Part shown: positions 9,491-12,404 of the stretch, piece by piece | Layout: every line of letters starts with the position of its first letter | Position numbering within the stretch: position 1 is the first letter of the stretch | NCBI GenBank assembly: GCA_036824145.1 | Contig: DAITAT010000052.1 | Coordinates: 1-12,404, forward strand | From: DATMMS01 sp036824145 | GTDB taxonomy: Bacteria > Chloroflexota > Dormibacteria > DASZGP01 | Reading direction: 5' to 3' | Length of the DNA stretch: 12,404 nucleotides | Notes under the pieces: generated by a model | What the model was told of the DNA's origin: nothing | Seen by the model: only the letters and a program-made list of their open reading frames with translations | Database searches by the model: none | Made by a program: the position numbers and the translations under genes

Positions 9491-9502
9491 GGCCCGGCCT
9501 CA
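9488..9502. repeat. Inverted repeat joining two convergent stop codons
   Basis: TGAGGCC-C-GGCCTCA is a perfect 7-bp inverted repeat around a single base. Its outer triplets are the stop codons of the membrane-protein gene (TGA, plus) and of the phospholipase-like gene (TCA, read as TGA on minus). As RNA it could form a 6-bp stem with a 3-nt loop on either strand. There is no T-rich tail, so it is at best a weak bidirectional terminator. Confidence 0.45.
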
Positions 9503-10531
9503 ATTGGCCGAAGCAGTCCAGTCGGACTCCATCCGAGCCAGCGCCTGCGAGGCCAATGCCGGGCTTTCGATGGCGGCGTCGAGCTCGTGGTTGTGCAGGA
9601 AGCCGGAGCTGGTCCAGTTCGCCGAGCCGACGATCAGCCGGTGTCGGTCGACCTCCATGGCCTTGGCGTGGAGCTTTTCGCCATGGGTTCGGTAGAACCG
9701 CGCGTGGACCCCTCCGTCGCGCAGGCGGGCCGCCGCCAGCTGGTTGAGGTCCTGGTTGGGATCGAAGAGGACGAAGACGGCAACTCCCCGGCGGGCCGCC
9801 TCGGAGAGCGCCGCGATGACCTCGGAGTCCGTCATCACGTACATCTCGATGAAGACCTGGGTCTGCGCCGCCGCGATGGCGCTGAGCACGGCCGGCCGCA
9901 CCTGCGCCTCGGGGTAGGTCGCCACCAGGCGGAATCCGCTCGGGTCAGGCGCCGCCGCGGCCAGGGCGGCTCGGCCACCGCTGCGAATGACGTCGGCGGC
10001 AAAGATTTCGGCGAGGTGGGCAATGATCGGCCCCGAGACGGCCAGGTCGAAGTCGCGGTTCTGCCAGGAGCCCGAGCCCCAATTCATGCCCCCGAAGACG
10101 GCCGTCGCGAAATCGACGATCAGCAGCTTCACATGGTCGATCTGTCGCTGTTGCACCGGGAAGTCGAGGACCTCCGCGCCGGCCTGCCGCAGACGGGCGG
10201 CGGTCGCGGCGTTGACGTCCACGGTCGGGTCCTCTACCAGGGTTACCTTCACGCCACGGCTGAGCGCCGCCACCAGGGCATCAGCGAGATCGGCTCGGTC
10301 GAACTCATAGATCTCGGCCTCGATGCTCGCGTGCGCGCCTTTCATCAACTCTCGCATGCGACCCGCGGCCACGGCTCCATCAGTGAGGAGCTCCACGCGG
10401 TTGTCGCCGAACGACGCCGGTACCGCCGCCAGGTGCGCGTCGATGACGGGAAGCGGGGTGTCCGCGGTGGGTGCGGGTCCGCAGGCAAGTAGAGAAAGAC
10501 CAAGCAGCACCGGCAGCCATCCCCGCCTCAC
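9500..10531 (-). CDS. Phospholipase D-like (double HKD) lipoprotein
   Basis: A 343-residue member of the phospholipase D superfamily, which cleaves or exchanges phosphodiester bonds through two HKD motifs forming one active site. HKD1 is His133, Lys135, Asp140 (HVKLLIVD), then GGMNW at 147-151; HKD2 is His288, Lys290, Asp295 (HAKAMEVD), then GSANW at 302-306 and Glu316. The N-terminus has two arginines, a hydrophobic core and a lipobox LLAC with Cys17, so the protein should be exported and lipid-anchored after modification by Lgt. The GTG start at 10531 is preferred to the ATG 29 codons upstream: it gives a proper signal peptide and lies 7 nt after a TAGACT box. Related families include cardiolipin synthases and secreted nucleases or phospholipases. 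The protein has no multi-helix membrane domain as cardiolipin synthases do, so an extracytoplasmic phospholipase or nuclease is more likely; the substrate is unknown. Confidence 0.9.
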   Translation of the reverse strand: MRRGWLPVLLGLSLLACGPAPTADTPLPVIDAHLAAVPASFGDNRVELLTDGAVAAGRMRELMKGAHASIEAEIYEFDRADLADALVAALSRGVKVTLVEDPTVDVNAATAARLRQAGAEVLDFPVQQRQIDHVKLLIVDFATAVFGGMNWGSGSWQNRDFDLAVSGPIIAHLAEIFAADVIRSGGRAALAAAAPDPSGFRLVATYPEAQVRPAVLSAIAAAQTQVFIEMYVMTDSEVIAALSEAARRGVAVFVLFDPNQDLNQLAAARLRDGGVHARFYRTHGEKLHAKAMEVDRHRLIVGSANWTSSGFLHNHELDAAIESPALASQALARMESDWTASAN

Positions 10532-10538
10532 CTTACAC

Positions 10539-10544
10539 AGTCTA
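10539..10544 (-). promoter_or_regulatory. -10 box for leaderless phospholipase-like gene
   Basis: On the minus strand TAGACT is followed by 7 nt and then the GTG at 10531, the same geometry as the lgt promoter. It supports the GTG over the upstream ATG at 10618, which would place the box inside the coding region and put 29 extra residues before the signal peptide. No Shine-Dalgarno lies in the spacer. Confidence 0.55.
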
Positions 10545-10581
10545 GAATATTCGCGACCGCGCAATCCGACGAGGGGAGTGG

Positions 10582-10587
10582 TAATCT
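10582..10587 (+). promoter_or_regulatory. -10-like box for secG
   Basis: TAATCT matches TANNNT and ends 10 nt before the secG GTG, predicting a leader of only about 3-4 nt. With the oppositely directed box at 10539-10544, it makes the 66-bp intergenic region a compact divergent promoter. No -35 was recognised. Confidence 0.45.
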
Positions 10588-10597
10588 CGCGACCGGC

Positions 10598-10846
10598 GTG
10601 AAGAATTTCCCGATCCATTCGGTCCTCCAGGTGATCCAGCTGGTCTGCTCGATCCTGCTGGTGTTGGCGGTGCTGCTGCAGACGCCGAAATCGAGCAGCG
10701 GTCTGGGTGGCACGATCGGCGGTGGGGCAGACTCGGGAGGCGGTTACCGCACCAGGCGCGGGATCGAAAACACCCTCTTCCAGATCACCATCGGCCTGAC
10801 CAGCATTTTCGTCATCGTCTCGGTGGTGAATATCAAGATCGGATGA
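10598..10846 (+). CDS. secG: Preprotein translocase subunit SecG
   Basis: Small accessory subunit of the SecYEG channel that assists SecA-driven protein export. The 82-residue protein has the family layout: hydrophobic helix about 9-28 ending in LLQ, a Gly/Ser-rich cytoplasmic loop (SSSGLGGTIGGG, 32-43, to about 55), then a second helix about 60-79. The GTG start is chosen because it gives the normal short N-terminus and lies just after a TAATCT box. secG is usually next to tpiA in the whiA-glycolysis cluster; here two genes separate them and it has its own promoter. Its stop overlaps the start of the binding-protein gene as ATGA, so the two are probably translated together. Identification rests on size, topology and context, as SecG sequence is weakly conserved. 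Confidence 0.93.
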   Translation: MKNFPIHSVLQVIQLVCSILLVLAVLLQTPKSSSGLGGTIGGGADSGGGYRTRRGIENTLFQITIGLTSIFVIVSVVNIKIG

Positions 10847-12404
10847 GGGTGGGGCGTCCGGCCTTGCCTGGCCGAGCCCGCGGTCCCCGACGGGTCGTCG
10901 CCGCCGTGCTGCTGGCGATTCCAGTCCTCGCCAGCGCGGTGGGCCTCTACTTAGCCAGGACCCACGAGGTGCCCTTGCGAGGCGGCGTCATCAGCGAGGG
11001 AATCGTCATCGATGTGTCCAACGGCAACGGTTTCTCGCTCCTGCCCGCCTTTGCTGACGCTCCGCCGGCGCGCGATGTCGCCGCCCTCCTGTACCGCGGT
11101 CTGACGGGCACCGGACCAGACGGCCGGCCGCGGCCCGAGCTGGCGACGAAGTGGGAGGTCGATGCCGGCGTCAAGACATTCACCTTCCACCTGCGCCCGG
11201 GCCTGAAGTGGTCGGACGGGGTGGCGCTCACATCCGCCGACGCGCTCTACACCCTGAGGGTCCTACAGGATGCTGCGCTGGGTCAGACCCAGGTGGGTCA
11301 GGCCTGGAGCGGTGTGACCGCCAGCGCTCCCGACCCGCTGACGATGGTGTACAGCCTGCCGGCGCCCAGCGCCGGCTTCGTCAACCTGACCCGCACCGGG
11401 CTGCTTCCCGAGCACACCCTCAAGCCCCGACCCGTGGCCTCCCTCCGCGACGCCACCGACGCTCCAACCTCAGGGCCGTTCCGGGTCGACAGCGTCGCCC
11501 GCGACCTCGTGGCATTGCGACGCAACAGCCACAGCTTCGAGCCGCCCTGGCTGGATGGCATCGACCTCCGCCTCTTCACCAACACCGGCGCCGCGGTGCA
11601 GGCCTTCCTGGCCGGTGACATCGACGCCCTGGCCGGTCTGTCTTCATCGGACGGATCGCGCCTCGGCTCGGCGATCAACCGGCGGTTGCTCAGCGCCGGC
11701 AGCTTTGCCTACACCGAGCTGCTCTTCAACCAAAAGCGACCCGCGCTGTCGCAGGTTCAGGTGCGAAGCGCGATCAACCAGGCCGTCGATCGGGGGGGCC
11801 TGGTCCAGGGCCAGCTGAAGGGGTTCGGCCGTCTCGACGGCTCGCCCATCCCACCCACGATCTCCTGGGCGGCGGCCCCTCGTCAGGGCCTCGGGCCGGA
11901 CCCCAGCGCCGCCTCCAAGACCCTCGATGGCGCCGGCTGGAAGCGCCCCGGCGCTGGGAAGACCCGTCAAAAGGACGGCGTGGAGCTGCAGCTGCAGCTG
12001 GTGGCGCCGACGACGGGCACCTACAGCAGCGTCGCACGGAGCATCGCCGCCGACCTGACCGCGGTCGGGGTGAGGGTCAAGCTCCACCTGGTGTCAGACG
12101 CGGACCTGCTGGCTCAACTGCAGGCCCGCAACTTCGACATGGCGCTCACCGCCCTCGACAACGGGCCGGATCCCGACATCTACGTGCTCTGGCATTCGAG
12201 CCAGTCGGCGGCGGGGGGATTCAACTTCAGCGGTATGCCGGCGGACGCCTTCCTTGACAAGGACCTCGAGGACGGCCGCTTCAACTACGGCATCAAGACG
12301 CGTAAGGCCGCCTACCTCGACGCCCAGAAAATCCTCCGGGCCAACCTGCCGGCGGTCTTCCTCTACTCACCGGACCTGCTGGTCGCCTTCAACAACCGCG
12401 TCAG
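10843..12404 (+). CDS. Family 5 extracellular solute-binding protein, 3' end outside window
   Basis: Binding component of a peptide/nickel/oligopeptide-type ABC importer. The frame is open from the ATG at 10843 to the window edge, 520 residues against a usual 500-600. Family 5 features: an N-terminal block YRGLTGTGPDGRPRPELA (about 85-102), then WEVD and FHLRPGLKWSDGVALTSAD (first part of the signature) at about 104-134, a GPFRVDS block near 212, a LLFNQKR block near 294 and RSAINQAVDR (308-317). Residues 1-17 are Arg- and Pro-rich, followed by a hydrophobic helix at 18-38. There is no lipobox cysteine, so it is probably held by an uncleaved signal anchor or released. The start overlaps the secG stop by 4 nt. 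No permease or ATPase gene is visible; they may lie downstream. The ligand cannot be told from sequence. Confidence 0.92.
   Translation, partial: MRVGRPALPGRARGPRRVVAAVLLAIPVLASAVGLYLARTHEVPLRGGVISEGIVIDVSNGNGFSLLPAFADAPPARDVAALLYRGLTGTGPDGRPRPELATKWEVDAGVKTFTFHLRPGLKWSDGVALTSADALYTLRVLQDAALGQTQVGQAWSGVTASAPDPLTMVYSLPAPSAGFVNLTRTGLLPEHTLKPRPVASLRDATDAPTSGPFRVDSVARDLVALRRNSHSFEPPWLDGIDLRLFTNTGAAVQAFLAGDIDALAGLSSSDGSRLGSAINRRLLSAGSFAYTELLFNQKRPALSQVQVRSAINQAVDRGGLVQGQLKGFGRLDGSPIPPTISWAAAPRQGLGPDPSAASKTLDGAGWKRPGAGKTRQKDGVELQLQLVAPTTGTYSSVARSIAADLTAVGVRVKLHLVSDADLLAQLQARNFDMALTALDNGPDPDIYVLWHSSQSAAGGFNFSGMPADAFLDKDLEDGRFNYGIKTRKAAYLDAQKILRANLPAVFLYSPDLLVAFNNRV

Noticed and set aside
10532..10618. 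ATG at 10618 as the start of the phospholipase-like protein
   Set aside because: It would add 29 residues before the signal peptide and overlap secG and the -10-like box; GTG at 10531 gives a clean lipoprotein signal.
11983..12000. Short tandem repeat of GCAGCT
   Set aside because: Encodes an alternating Leu-Gln strand in frame within the binding protein; too short to be a meaningful repeat.

Overview
The window is a stretch of very GC-rich bacterial chromosome, almost entirely coding, made up mostly of housekeeping genes. The core order is uvrA (5' end missing), uvrC, whiA, gap, pgk, tpiA, secG. This is the uvrC-whiA-glycolysis-secG neighbourhood known from Actinobacteria and, in part, Firmicutes. 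Here the rapZ and yvcK genes that usually sit between uvrC and whiA are absent. An opposite-strand lgt, an unknown four-helix membrane protein and an opposite-strand phospholipase D-like lipoprotein are inserted, and a family 5 solute-binding protein follows secG. High GC, WhiA, leaderless-looking promoters and SecG coupled to a peptide-type binding protein suggest an actinobacterium-like or Chloroflexota/Dormibacterota-like soil lineage. That placement is inference; the 100-N scaffold gap suggests a draft or metagenome assembly.

Layout: 1-2466 is the C-terminal seven-eighths of UvrA. Positions 2498-4360 encode UvrC, so two of the three UvrABC excision-repair subunits lie together, without uvrB. 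Lgt (4344-5165, minus) meets uvrC tail to tail with a 17-bp overlap and is divergent from whiA (5189-6118) across only 23 bp. Next come gap (6190-7209), pgk (7228-8240, interrupted by 100 Ns), tpiA (8237-9007) and a four-helix membrane protein (9014-9490), a tight same-strand run. The phospholipase D-like lipoprotein (9500-10531, minus) converges on it with 9 bp between the two stop codons. SecG (10598-10846) diverges from the lipoprotein gene across 66 bp, and a binding protein (10843-12404, running off the end) overlaps secG by 4 nt.

Functionally the window joins nucleotide excision repair (UvrA, UvrC), the lower half of glycolysis (GAPDH, PGK, TPI), a WhiA-type DNA-binding protein, and cell-envelope biogenesis and secretion (Lgt, SecG, a lipoprotein, a binding protein). 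The most notable structure is regulatory. Genes that head transcription units (uvrC, lgt, whiA, the phospholipase-like gene and nearly secG) each have a TANNNT -10-like box 6-7 nt (10 nt for secG) before the start codon and no Shine-Dalgarno, the layout of leaderless transcription. Two internal genes (gap, tpiA) have clear GGAGG ribosome sites. No tRNA, rRNA, CRISPR array, insertion sequence or phage feature was seen, and no stretch above 300 bases lacks a gene apart from the N run's hidden length. Nothing here is clearly a new defence or biosynthetic system.
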